The position numbers and the translations under genes were made by a program. A DNA stretch of 64,000 nt. Source: Lactuca virosa. Lineage: Eukaryota; Streptophyta; Magnoliopsida; Asterales; Asteraceae. Positions within the stretch are counted from its first letter, which is position 1; every line of letters starts with the position of its first letter. This document shows positions 33,256-44,356 of the stretch, piece after piece. The DNA is taken from positions 100,981,243 to 101,045,242 of the forward strand of contig CAKMRJ010005523.1 of the NCBI GenBank assembly GCA_928212115.1, written 5' to 3'. The notes beneath the pieces were generated by a model. It saw only the letters and a program-made list of their open reading frames with translations, had not been told where the DNA came from and searched no databases.

Positions 33256-35042
33256 GAATGCAGATGGAGAAAATGAACAATATTTGAGAGAAAGAGGGTT
33301 TTTCTAGCCGGAGAGTTTGAAAGCTTTGAAAGTGGTAAATGAAAATCAAGCGTCAATTTCCCTTTTATACATCATTACTGGTGAGAGAAATCCAACGTTT
33401 GGCGCTTCCAAATCCCTAAAAAGGCGTCTGAAAAGATGTGATAGCTAGACGTGTGTCAGGCAGCGTAACTGTCAGGCGTGATGTAAGGAACAGTTTGAAA
33501 AATTCACGCGCCCAAATTCAATTCTTATCCTTTGAAAAACCACCGTTTCAGTTTTGCGCGTTCGTAATATAGCCTGAGTCACCATAACCTGTTCTCGGAA
33601 TTGAAAGTAACCATTCGGAAGTTAGAACCAGATAATTGGAAAATCAAGAAGATTTTCATGCAAGAGGGTGCCAAAGATAAAGAAATAAAACAAATATATC
33701 TAGGATTCTGTGATGTCAATATAAAATTAACATAAAAGCAGATGGATCTCGGGTAAGAATCTCTTCCTTTAGAGTCAAGAGAGACTTGGAAGTGCTTGCA
33801 TGGTTTCCCATTGAACTACGATCATGTATTTGTTGAGAAATAGTGAAAGGCTTCTTTTCATTAGGCTTTAATGGGTGGCTTTGCTTCAACCAAACTACGA
33901 AACTCAACATATGTCTGAAAGTATGGAAGAAGTACTTGTCTGACCAGTGTAGCCATAATAACAAGTATGATTGGGATTTATTTAAGTGGCTAGACAAAAA
34001 CGAAATCTCAAAAAAAAAAACTGGATCTATTAGGAAGAAATGTCTTAGGCCGAGAGCATTCCGTTAAGATCTCGCAAAAATAAAAATAATGAGATTTTAA
34101 GGTACAAACCACAAGGGTTGAATGTCGTTAATTCCATGGTGAAAAATCTAGAACTTATTAATTGTTCACCGTCAATACATAAATAGGATTCGGATTTTGG
34201 GTTTCACTCAATTCGTGGTGATAACAATTTGAAGATTATAAACACAGAATTTGTGTAACCATAAACCTCAGTGGTAATTTCTAAGAGTCTCAGGGGTTAC
34301 AAATGTGAAAGTGAAGGTGATGGAGAAAAGATAACGTGGTTCCGAAGATAAAAATGTACCTCTGCTATATTGCGAAGGACTATGCAGTCAACTCTTAACT
34401 CAATATGAGAAGATTAAGGTAGCTCAATGACTTATGTGAATATTAGTCTGATTGGGAAGAAACATTCGGAGTGAAAGTTTCATTAAGGCTTCAATATAGA
34501 GTCTCAGAGGCTTTGGTCAACATGCAACATCATGCTTATAAGGAAACTTAGCTAGTACATAGAATCAAAGTTATGTACTTGCCCCATCATTTTGAATTGA
34601 GGTGACGAAATAGTAACTAAGATAACTCAAAATTTTAAAATAACACAAAAATAAACAAAACAAAAATATTTTTGGAGTTTTTGATTTTTTGAGAAGATAA
34701 AACATAAACAAGAAAGAAAATATTTTTGGATTTTGGATTTTCTTGAAAAAGAAATAATAGCAAAAAAGAAAAATATTTTTGTATTTCAAAATTTTTCTGA
34801 AAAAGAAATAAAAACAGAAAAGAAAATATTTTTATGTTTTGTAATTTTTCTAAAAAAAAAATAATTACAGAAAAAAATTACGAAAATACATAATATACAG
34901 AGGATACAGGAAGCTCCGAGTCTTAGATGAACAGTAGACTCCGAGTCGCTCCGAGCGCTCAGACCCGTTCAGAGTGTGAACAGTGAGTTACGAGTACCTC
35001 TGAGGGTTCGGATCGGTTCAGAACTTAAGAGATGCATTTCGA
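33256..35042 (-). other. Z spacer between pol and third ORF
   Basis: 1.8 kb with no coding frame. It contains a degenerate repeat of AAAATATTTTTGGA plus TTTTCT-type units (34640-34870), a GC-richer stretch with repeated CTCCGAGT words (34910-35010), and the promoter-like sequence near the third ORF. GTCAGGC words recur near 33455-33480. Confidence 0.6.
33362..33369 (-). promoter_or_regulatory. TATA box upstream of Z third ORF
   Basis: The minus strand reads TATAAAAG about 105 bp before the ATG at 33255. It is followed by a CT-rich leader (CCCTCTTTCTCTC), which is the layout of a plant RNA polymerase II promoter and short 5' UTR. Inferred from sequence only. Confidence 0.5.
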
Positions 35043-35614
35043 TTACAAAGATGGTTTTGGAACAGATTCTGCTTCTATCATTCCTAAGCCTTGTAGAATT
35101 CGATTAAAGGTTGTTTCAGGTAAGGATTTTGTGAAGATATCAACAAGTTGATCAGAGGATCTTACGAAATGTACTTCGATGTTCCCATCTTCTACGTGAT
35201 CCTTTATGAAATGATACCTCAGTGCTATATGTTTCGTCTTGGAATGTTGCACAGGGTTGTGACAAATCCGAATTGCACTTTCTGAATCACAATATAGTGG
35301 AATCTTCTTCATGTTTATGCATAGTGTCGAAGTTGGATTTGTATCCAGACGACTTGAGAAGCGCATGATGCAGCTGCGATGTATTCAACTTCTACAGTTG
35401 ATAGGGATACACAAGTCTGTTTCTTTGATTGCCAACTTACTAGTTTGCCATCTAGAAACTGACATCCCCCAGAAGTGCTTTTACGATCGAGACCGCATCC
35501 ACCTAGATCAGCATCCGAAAATGCTTGCACAAAGAATCCGGAGTTTGAAGGATACCATATTCTAAGAGAAGATGTTCTTTTGAGATATCTCAGAATATTC
35601 TTCACAACAGTCAT
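35043..35614 (-). pseudogene. pol: Z RNase H domain, frameshifted
   Basis: Copia RNase H. It opens with MTVVKNILRYLKRTSS, then FSDADLGGCGLDRKSTSG, SLSTVEVEYIAAASC and WIQIQLRHYA. After a frame change near 35340 it continues with LYCDSESAIRICHNP, KHIALRYHFIKDHVEDG and DQLVDIFTKSLP, ending at 35043. The acidic residues Asp (FSDAD), Glu (VEVEY) and Asp (CDSESA) are present. It lies directly downstream of reverse transcriptase, as in all Ty1/Copia elements. Confidence 0.9.
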
Positions 35615-35641
35615 GTGTGGTTCACGAGGATTCTCCTGAAA

Positions 35642-36640
35642 TCAAGCACAATAAGAAACAACAAACATTATGTCTGGTCGACTGGATGTTAGATACATTA
35701 ATGATCCAATCATTTGCCGATAGAGAGTAATATCCGCCACAGGCTTGTCCAAGGACGGTGTTAGCCTTGTTTTGAATACCATCGGTACCTTGACTCGCGA
35801 ATCTCCTACCATTCCAAATTTCGCAAGTAACGACTTGATGTAAGCTTCCTGGTTGATAAAAATCCCCTCCGAACTCTGTCTAATATTTAAACCAAGGAAA
35901 AAATTAATAGGACCCATTGAGCTCATCTCAAATTTAGTCTCCATCAACTTTCGGAATTCAGCAGTCAATCTAGGATTGGTTGATCCGAAAATGATATCAT
36001 CAACATAGATTTGGACGATCATCAGATGGTCACCATCTTTCTTACGAAAGAAGGTTGGGTCAACCGAGCCTTGTTTAAACTTTGATTGTTTTAAGAATCG
36101 GGTAAGGGTTTCATACCATGCTCGAGGAGCTTGTTTTAAACCCTACACAACCTTATCCAAAATGTAGCAATGGTTTGGATATTTCTCGTTCATGAAACCT
36201 GGAGGTTGCTCTACGTAGACCATTTCCTCTAACTCACCATTCAGAAAGGCACATTTAACATCCATCTGATAGACTTTAAAATTCTTGTGAGCTGCATAGG
36301 TGAGGAAAATGTGAACAGATTCAAGCCTTGCAACTGGTGCAAATGTCTATTTGTAGTCTATGCCTTCTTCCTGGCGGTATCCTTTTACAACCAACCTAGC
36401 TTTGTTCCTGATAACATTCCCTTCCTTGTCAAGCTTGTTCCGAAACACCCATTTTAAACCGACCACAGAAGCATCCTTTGGAGTTGGAATCAGTCTCCAT
36501 ACTTGGTTTTGTTCGAATTCATTAAGCTCTTCCTGCATAGCTTGCACCGAATCAGAGTGATCAAGAGCAAATTTTACATTCTTAGGCTCAATTTTGGAGA
36601 TAAACGAATTGAACATGCAAAATTCCATCTTTTAAAATAA
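35642..36640 (-). pseudogene. pol: Z reverse transcriptase, YVDD intact
   Basis: One frame spans the domain. It runs from VWRLIPTPKDASVVGLKWVF (about 36490), through DYK-stop-TFAPVA (stop near 36344) and KCAFLNGELEE, to a TAG in place of the Tyr before GLKQAPRAW (about 36145). The catalytic box YVDD at 35996-36007 is intact, followed by IIFGSTNPRL and NFFLGLNIRQ. At least three stops prevent a product. The YVDDIIFGS form supports a SIRE-like placement. Confidence 0.9.
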
Positions 36641-38580
36641 TGCAGTTTGATTCGCTTTTTGTTGAGCTCTCGTGAGAACTCCTGATGATGGTTTTGTGAG
36701 AACTCGTGAGAACTCCTGATGACTTAAGTTTTGGGATGATCTTTGGTCCATTTTATTAATGGTGGGTAGTTTGGATCATAAGCTGGGTCTAATTCGGCAT
36801 TGACATCTTCGAATTCTGATTGAACGTCTTCGGAGTCATTATTTTCATTGTCGTTCTCCCCATGGGAATTTGTATGTGACTCAACGTTCGGAATTGGAGT
36901 CTCCCCTTGGATCGGAATATCAGAATTGAATTCAGGGCTTGAATTCTCCCCCTCAACATATGTATAGAATGTGGAGGTTGAAGTGGAACCCTCCCCCTGG
37001 AATGTAGTGGAAGTAGGTTGTGTTTGGGGTGAAACATCAGAAGTCTTTGGAATGTCAGTGTTAACTTCTGGATCCTTCGGAATTTGTGGTTCGGATTCAA
37101 GATATTTTGCAACATCGTCGATGATCTTCTTTAACTCATCCTGTTGATTACCCTTAGCATTTGATTCAGAGGAGATGGGTTTCTCAAGCTCATCAAAAAA
37201 ATTCATGAATTCCTCATACAAGTTCATCAGATGAATCGTTTGAGATGGTGTGGATGGAAAAATCTCTTCGGATGGACTGATAGACTTCTGATACTTCTTG
37301 AGATAGTTCTCATCAAAAGTGACATAGTAGGTTTCTTCAATTCTTTTTGATTTCTTGTTTAGAACCCTATATGATTTTGAAGTAAGAGAATACCCTAAGA
37401 AGATTCTTTCGTCTGCTTTCACGTCAAATTTATTCCTTTGGTCTTTGGAGCTGTAATTGAAACACCTAGAACCAAAAACGTGAAAGAACTTAACGTTAGG
37501 TTTTCATTTATTAAGAATCTCGTAAGGAGTGATTGAGAATCTTTTGTTAATCAAGGAGCGGTTCTGAGTAAAGCAGGCGGTTTCGATCGCATCAGCCCAG
37601 AAATAGAGTGGTAAGTTCGCAAATGAAAGTATGGTCCTCGCAGCTTCACAAAGAGAGCGGTTTTGTCTTTCAATGACTCCGTTCTACTGAGGAGTGTAAG
37701 GAGTAGAGAAGTTGTGAGAAACTCCCTTTTCAGTCAATAATTCTTCAAACACTTCGTTTTTGAATTCAGAACCGTTATCACTGCGAATGTTCCAAACTGG
37801 CTTTCGCAATTGAAGTTCAAGTAACTTGATAAAATCCTTTAGCCTTGAGGTAGCATCTGGTTTCTGTTTAATGTGTAAGAGTTCATCTACAATAACCAAA
37901 ATATACTTGTTACCACCAACACTCTCAATGGTAGATGGGACACATATATTAATGTGTAAGAGTTCAAGTGGCTCAATAATTTTGGTATTGATAATTGTGG
38001 AGTGACTTTTCCGACTATGCTTTCCTAGTTCACAATCTACACACAGATGTTCCTTGTCATACTTTAGAAGAGGAAGTCCTCGCACAAGGTCGCCATGTAC
38101 GAGTTTGTTTATGTCCTTGAAATTTAAATGCGAGAGCCTTCGGTGCCAAAGCCAACTATCATCCGAAAATGGTTTCAAAAGAAGGCAAATGGCTGGCTTC
38201 CTGACTATTGGTTTAATGTTCAAAGGTAACATCTCTCCCTTTCTTTTGGATTTTAATAGCACCGCCTTTGTTTTCTTCTCAATTATTTCAGATCCTTCAT
38301 CGTCAAATGAAACCTTCAGCCCTGTACCTACAACCAATTGAGAAACGCTTATTAGGTTATGTTGCAGGCCTTCTACATAAGCTACCTTCCGAATAGAGAA
38401 TTTGCCATTCGTGATCATGCCATATCCTTTGATCTCTCCTATGGCTTTATTTCCATACTTCACTTTGCCACCATCCTTCAATGTTTGGCATTCCCTGAGC
38501 TCTTCCCTCCTCCCTGTCATGTGACGTGAACAACCACTGTCAATGTACCATTCTGAGTCGTACTGTTCGTCACGTATTAC
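36641..38580 (-). pseudogene. pol: Z protease tail and integrase, first Asp lost
   Basis: One minus frame. The protease motif WYIDSGCSRHMTG lies at about 38515-38550 (Asp codon 38539-38541). Next come the gag-pre-integrase zinc domain (WHRRLSHLNF..CVDCELGKH, HHCC kept) and the integrase core. The first catalytic Asp, expected in the LLH block, is Asn (LLHINICVP). The second is kept in IRSDNGSEF. The last Glu is kept in NGVIERQ, just after a stop at 37686. An acidic Ser/Thr-rich linker (37422-36724) leads to reverse transcriptase. A short duplication at about 36668-36720 accompanies the next frame change. Confidence 0.9.
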
Positions 38581-38589
38581 CTACAAAAT

Positions 38590-39846
38590 TCAGAGAGATT
38601 TAGGAACCCAAAGTTGCTTGGGTCCTTGTGAGGTTTTCTTAAGAACAAGAAATGTTATTGATTCATCTACTAAATAAGACCTCTTCATTAATGTTGAATT
38701 CTCTCCTTTCATGATTTTGGAAACAATAATCCTTTCATCATTGGGATTTATTTTAAAAGGAATTTTTGTTTGTTTTGAAGCTATTTGTTGCTTGACAACC
38801 TTTTTAGCAATTTTCTTTTCCATCTTTTTCAACTGAGCTTCAGAATCCTTGGAAGAGATTTTGGGTTCTAAAACTAGTTTGCCTTTGCCTTTAACATCTT
38901 TTGATGCATTGGCAGTTTTTGAAAAATTGGATTTAGGAAAAAAATCTGGTTTAGCCTTTTCAAATGGTTTCGAAACTTGAGATTTTGCATTAATTTCTAG
39001 TTTCGCAACAGGTTTTGTAACCGTAGGTTTCGCAACCTGTTTTGAAACATAATTTGATTTCGAACTCTGAACAGGAGTATATTTCACATTTCGAACCAGA
39101 GATCTTACTGAATGAATAACATTGTAATTAGAATAATGACTTTTCCAAAATTGTTTCCTAGCTTGTTGATTTTTCTTGTATCTATTGTTCAGTTGTCTTT
39201 TCATTGCAATCATTTCTTCAACAGACAAATGAACCTTAGATCTAGGATTTTCCTTTCGTATCTTAGGATAGGAAGGTTTGGAAGAGGTTTCGCATGGGAC
39301 ATCTTTGGTGCCACTGGGACTTGCCTGATTGCTACATGGATTGACAGAATTGATGGGATTTGAGACATATCGGACTTTCGTCTTCCAAGAGGTTAATTTA
39401 GACAAACCTCTTGTCTCATCTGCATTGTCTATATGAACACCCCAAAAAAATTCGGGACAACCATCAACATTATCATCATTAACGATGGTTGTTAGTTCTG
39501 GAGTATCTTTTGTGTTCAGTCCAGTTGTTACGAACATTTGGTTCGGAACTGATTTTACTTTCGAAAAAATGGCAGCCTTTTCATTTAAAACACCTGAACC
39601 TTTATTTTCTATAATACGAACATATTCAATAGAGTTTTCAAAAATTAACTTATTCTTAGGTTCAGATTCATTTTGAACAAAAGCCGAACAATCAATCTCA
39701 TCATCTACAAAAATTTCACTAATGTCGCTCTCATCAAATTCAGAAACATTGTTAGCATCAAAAGTGTTTTCTGAACTCAATTTCGTGCACAATGAGTCAA
39801 ATTTTTGCACAATATCAGATTTAATTTTCTCTTTATTTTTTTTCAT
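38590..39846 (-). pseudogene. gag: Z gag C-terminal basic region
   Basis: A 418-codon open frame between the zinc knuckle and protease. The first part is acidic (EFDESDISEIFVDDEIDCS), the middle is Asn/Ser-rich, and the last 200 residues are rich in Lys and Val with repeats such as KPTVTKPVAK and FEKAKPDFFPK. It ends LWVPKSL, then TGA and TAG, in frame with the protease. It is the longest intact frame in the window. No known catalytic domain; probably a linker or RNA-binding tail of the gag-pol polyprotein. Confidence 0.75.
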
Positions 39847-41788
39847 CCAAAACTTGTTTTAACATGTTCTTATGGTCTTTGGATTGTATGTAGGCTTCAA
39901 TTTTTTCATGTCCAACTCGGTATGCGTTTGAAACCTCTTCGGAAGAGACTATGGACTCACATTTATAACACTCTTCATCGATTTCATGCTCTTTCAATTC
40001 GAGAAAGGGTAAAATCATTTTCTGAATCTTTTTTGCCTATTTCACAATCAAGATGCAGTTGGGTGATGTTAAAATATAATCATTTCGCAATCACACAAAA
40101 AATATTCCGTTGTTTTAAAAGCGCTAAATTGTCTCGTTTCAAATAAATGACATCATCCCTAGACCTAGACAACTCTATCTCCAGCTTCTCTATCCACATT
40201 CGTCTTACTTCACTTTTACTTGTTATCCTAGTAATTTGATCAGTTAGGTTAGAATTGTTTAGACGAGTTCTCTTTAAACTATCACTAAAAATAGAGGAAG
40301 TATAATTCAAATAATCTAATTTAGATTCATAGCATGTAGCAGGAATATTAAGAGATTGAAGTATGGAGTGTACCTTGTTGATGACATTTTCGCACTCCTT
40401 CAGATGTTTTGAAACAGGCCTCACTGCGAAACAACTTTCAGTAGGACGACTTGCATCGGTTGCGAATTCCTTCTGCTACGAGACCTCGTTTTGCACCATC
40501 AGACATTTCCCAACATACTCAAGCGCAATAGCCTTCGCAACAAAGCATTCACTGTGTGTCGGCTTTCAGACTCCTTCATCTTCCGAATCAGTTGACCATA
40601 CCTCAACTCGTCCAAACTCATCCCCATCTTCCTGCACGATCAAAGCAGGTTTCACATTCTATACATTCTTTCTGTTCCTCACTTCTTCTATCTTTTGAAG
40701 ATAGTAAGCTTCATTCTTCTCTTCTTCCTTCTTCTCATTCAACCTTCTCAGCATGCATTCTTTGGCAAAATGGTTTTTACCATGACAGTAGTTACAATCG
40801 TAATCAGAATCACCAAACAGCTTTTTCATTTGCTTTTCTTCATCCTTTTGCGAGCTTCTGAAGCCTTCATCCCTTGATTTCTCCGAATTAAAGTTTCCTG
40901 ACATGTTTCTATTTTTGAATCGTCCAAAGTTCTTTTTGATGAACCTTTTGGGATAAGAAACCATCAAAGCTTGTTCTTCCTTGGTAAGTTCAAAATCTAA
41001 GAGGCAGATTCCGAATCGTCTTCTGAAACCTTTTTTCCTTTCGCAACTAGGGCCAACGATCCCATGCTAGAAACAACTTTCACGTCCTTCATCACTTCGT
41101 CTTCATGTGATCTAAGAATACCCACTAGCTGAGCCAAAAAATAGTTCTTGAACTGTTCATGAGCTTTCACAGTTGATACAACTGCTTTCCATTCAGACCT
41201 TAAACCATTCATAAACGTAACTTTCTGCTCAATCTTTTCACGCTTAAGATTGTGCTTAAGCATCTTGCTCAGTAGATGATTGAAGCGATTAAAAGTCTGA
41301 TCAAGTTTCTCTTCTGGCTTCTGAAAAAAAGCACCAAACTCTGAAAAAATCAAGGTTTGTACAGAGTGTTCTAGATCTGCATCGCTTGAGTAAAGTTCCT
41401 TTAACCTATCCCATATTTTCTTGGCTGTGTCACATGGACTTACAAGACGAAAAGTGTTTGGAGGAAGAGCGAATCTTATGATTCTCATCGCCTTGATATT
41501 GCTTAAAATCTTGTCTTTTTCATCATTAGGAGTCTCTTTATGATCGATCAGAATAGTGTTGTAATCTTATTGGGTTTTAACAACCTTCCTTGTAACCGTG
41601 TGAGAGAAAGTTCGTGTTGTGATAGCCTCCCATATTATGGTTCCATGTTCTTCAAGACCAAGAACATAGTCTTCAAAATGTAAAGCCCAAACTTCATAGT
41701 CTTAAGGGAAAAGGATTGGGATCATGGTAGTCGATCCAATGCTGCTAGAAAGATTGAAAGAAAGGGTGTGTGGATCTTCTGGATTCAT
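39833..41788 (-). pseudogene. gag: Z gag with zinc knuckle, frameshifted
   Basis: It starts at ATG 41788 (MNPEDPHTLSFNL). Stops lie near 41702 (after ILFP) and 41567 (after KVVKTQ), and the capsid part reads openly at 41488-40997 (AKKIWDRLKELYSSD, RFNHLLSKMLKHN, FMNGLRSEWKAVVS). The frame then shifts, and a CCHC knuckle CNYCHGKNHFAKEC lies at about 40755-40797 with C-X2-C-X4-H-X4-C spacing intact. A coiled-coil stretch (40424-40080) and further shifts lead to the 38590-39846 frame. Plant Copia UBN2-type gag. Confidence 0.85.
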
Positions 41789-41979
41789 CTTTGACAAGAT
41801 AATCGAAACTGTAAGGAATCAGATGTTTAAGATACTAATCGAGTTTAGGGTAAAACAATAACCTAGATCTGATGTCTACAATCGATGAAAACAATGGAGA
41901 CGACCAAAACAGATCTGATAAAAACTCAAAACCCTAGTAAGCTCGACAAAAGATATGCGTATGTATTACACAATCTCTT

Positions 41980-41992
41980 GCTCTGATAGCAA
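41980..41992 (-). other. Z primer-binding site
   Basis: The minus strand reads TTGCTATCAGAGC, one change from the tRNA-Met site TTGGTATCAGAGC, directly beside the 5' LTR. Confidence 0.85.
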
Positions 41993-41993
41993 T

Positions 41994-42295
41994 TGTTGAA
42001 ACAATAAAATAATGATCAATAGATTCAAAACAATTTAGTTGAATCAAACAATAAGAACAAAGATTGAATGTGATTGAAAGAGTGTTGAATGCTTAATTAT
42101 TAATATCTTAGATAAGAACTTCTCTGCAAAGATACGTAGGGCTACAAAAAACATTAACACTAAAACGATACATGCATGCTATATTTACAGTCTAACCCTA
42201 GCTGCATAAAAGCGGATGGACAGGCCCAATCCGATGACAATAAAGACTAAGTACATGCATAATAAATTTGACACAATACAATAAATAACCCAACA
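41994..42295 (-). repeat. Z 5' LTR
   Basis: 302 bp. The box matching TATAAATA in the other copy reads TGTAAATA here (42182-42189), so the promoter copy is weakened. Confidence 0.95.
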
Positions 42296-42300
42296 CCATG

Positions 42301-42651
42301 CTTGCTTACGGTTTTGGCCATGGGTCTTGGAAGAGACAAAAATTGTCTCCAACTTTATTAACCATGGTAGAGTAAGTCTTTAACTTAATCATGGTTAACC
42401 AAAGTGTCCAAAACTTTTTACATGACTTATTAAATCATACCATATGATATAGTAATACTCTCTTATAATTATTATTTTCATAAAACAATAATTATTCCCT
42501 AATTGAAATATAAGAATGGATATTACTTATTAATAATCATATTAATAATAAATATACAAAATGTGCCAACTTGATAACGGTGTGACCCTATAGGATCATA
42601 TATTATTAGCAATATCACTCCATAATGATTCTTGGGGATATAGATTCAACA
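42301..42651 (-). repeat. X 3' LTR, second part
   Basis: Continues the LTR after Z and ends ATAGATTCAACA. It is followed by ATCTCCCACATG, the complement of a GTGGGAGAT purine tract. The last 130 bp resemble the end of the Y LTR. Confidence 0.8.
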
Positions 42652-43379
42652 ATCTCCCACATGCACAAGATTCATTATAGACTAATATAGAAAGTAGCTG
42701 ACGTCTAGCTACGGGCTACTGCTCCTAACAACATATGAATGGTGCCATCTCATCAACAGGCAATTACAGGAGCTCTAAGCTACAATTGTTACTAATGGTA
42801 TGGTATCAATTATTCCTTTGTCTCAGACATCATGTTGAACATGAGATATGGATCGCGATCAATCTCCTTTAGTGTTCAACTTTTAGTAAGGCCTTAGATG
42901 TCTAACTCTCAACGAATAAGAGGGACAAATCCCATATTGACTACATATGACCATCAATGTAGTTCATGTCATACCCAAGAATGGCCCTGATGACTGCCTT
43001 TTACAGAACAACGTTAAACCATGTCAAAGCACAACAATTCCTACACTTCAAGTCCGAAATATGTATCTCAGGTCTAAGAATAAAAAGATACAACCCTGAT
43101 CAAAACATCACTCATGACTACGATCCATAAAATGATTTTGATGTGGGTCAGGTCCAATACTTATTCTCCTAATCAAGTACTTATGAAGTTGGTAGCAGCT
43201 CTTGCTATTTTCATCTCCATTAAAATCAACCAATCCATTCATATTACTCTTACGTCATAGATGCTGCCACAACTATGAACGACTATGGACATTTAGAATA
43301 ACCTAGTTATTCAAGGATTTAAACATGCTAATATAGAACACAACAATTATTTAGTGAAAGACTCATATCCAATACATCA
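42652..43379 (-). mobile_element. X interior, left piece
   Basis: It opens with the purine tract and aligns with Y 44357-45085, for example the shared phrases TGTTGAACATGAGAT and GATCGCGATCAATCTC. No frame survives. It ends at the Y insertion. Confidence 0.75.
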
Positions 43380-44356
43380 TGTTGTGTTTTAGTTCAAAAA
43401 TAGTTTCATAAACTAGAAAAAATATGGCAACGGAAGACTTAAAATTTTGAACATAACATTTTATACCCACCAAGGATCTCCTTGCAAGCTATAGAAAGAT
43501 AAAATACCAACCGTAGAAAGGATGAAGAAATAACAACCTTTGTTGTTCTTTGGATCCTCTTGGGAGGGTTGGAAGTTGATGAAGAATGTGGAACCTTTGA
43601 GACACCAACAATGACTCAAATTGATGTAGATGCTAGTCCAAAACTCTTACTCCCTTAAGCTTTAAGTTCATAACCAATATGAACTTTAAGAGGGCATGTA
43701 AAAGCAAGTATTCTTCAAGAAAAGGTGAAGAAAAGAGCGACCTCCTCTAAGGAGGTTACGGTTTTGGAGAGTGTGAATGAGCAAGCCAAATGAAAGCATC
43801 AAGTCTTGTATTTATAGTAGAAACAGTTTCCTACTTTTGAAAAAAACTAATCACAAGACCATTCCCTTATTTAAATAATCAAAGAACCATTCTCTCATTT
43901 AAATGATCAAAAGGCCATACTCTTATTTAAATATTCAAAGAGCCATTCTCTCATTTAAATAATCAAAAACCCATAACTCTTTTCTTCTTCTCTAATTTTC
44001 GAAAATCATATACAAAAGGGAGGAGTTTGTTTAAATTTTATAAACTCAAGTTTTATAAAATATAAACTTTGTCTTTTGAGTAAAAGACAAAAGGGTTTCA
44101 ACTAGTCCATAAAGTTGTACATAACCTATTAATTCATACCATATGAATTATGTAATATTACTTGCTAATGAAAATTATTATTTCCATGAAATAAATAATT
44201 TCCAATGTAATTATAAGAGTTTTATTGAATATTTATTAAAATCAATTTCTAATAAATAATCAATTATATCAAGTTGTTGTTAGTGTGACCCATTAGTATC
44301 ATATGCTAATTAGCAATATCACTTTAATATGATTCTTGAGCATACTAGACCTTTCA
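43380..44356 (-). repeat. Y 3' LTR
   Basis: 977 bp, TGTTGTGTTTTAG..GACCTTTCA. TATAAATA on the minus strand at 43809-43816. Confidence 0.9.

Larger units (their letters stand above)
29705..42295 (-). mobile_element. Element Z: complete 12.6 kb Copia with a third ORF
   Basis: LTRs lie at 29705-30015 and 41994-42295, with TGTTGAAAC..AACA ends and an identical duplication CCATG at 29700-29704 and 42296-42300. In element sense (minus) the order is 5' LTR, primer site, gag, protease, integrase, reverse transcriptase, RNase H, a 1.8 kb spacer, a third ORF, purine tract and 3' LTR. The YVDDIIFGS motif and a third ORF recall SIRE/Maximus-type Copia, although 0.3 kb LTRs are short for that group. All genes are disrupted. 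Confidence 0.95.

Noticed and set aside
38054..40861. Several plus-strand frames of 80-113 codons
   Set aside because: They are antisense shadows of the minus-strand gag-pol of Z.
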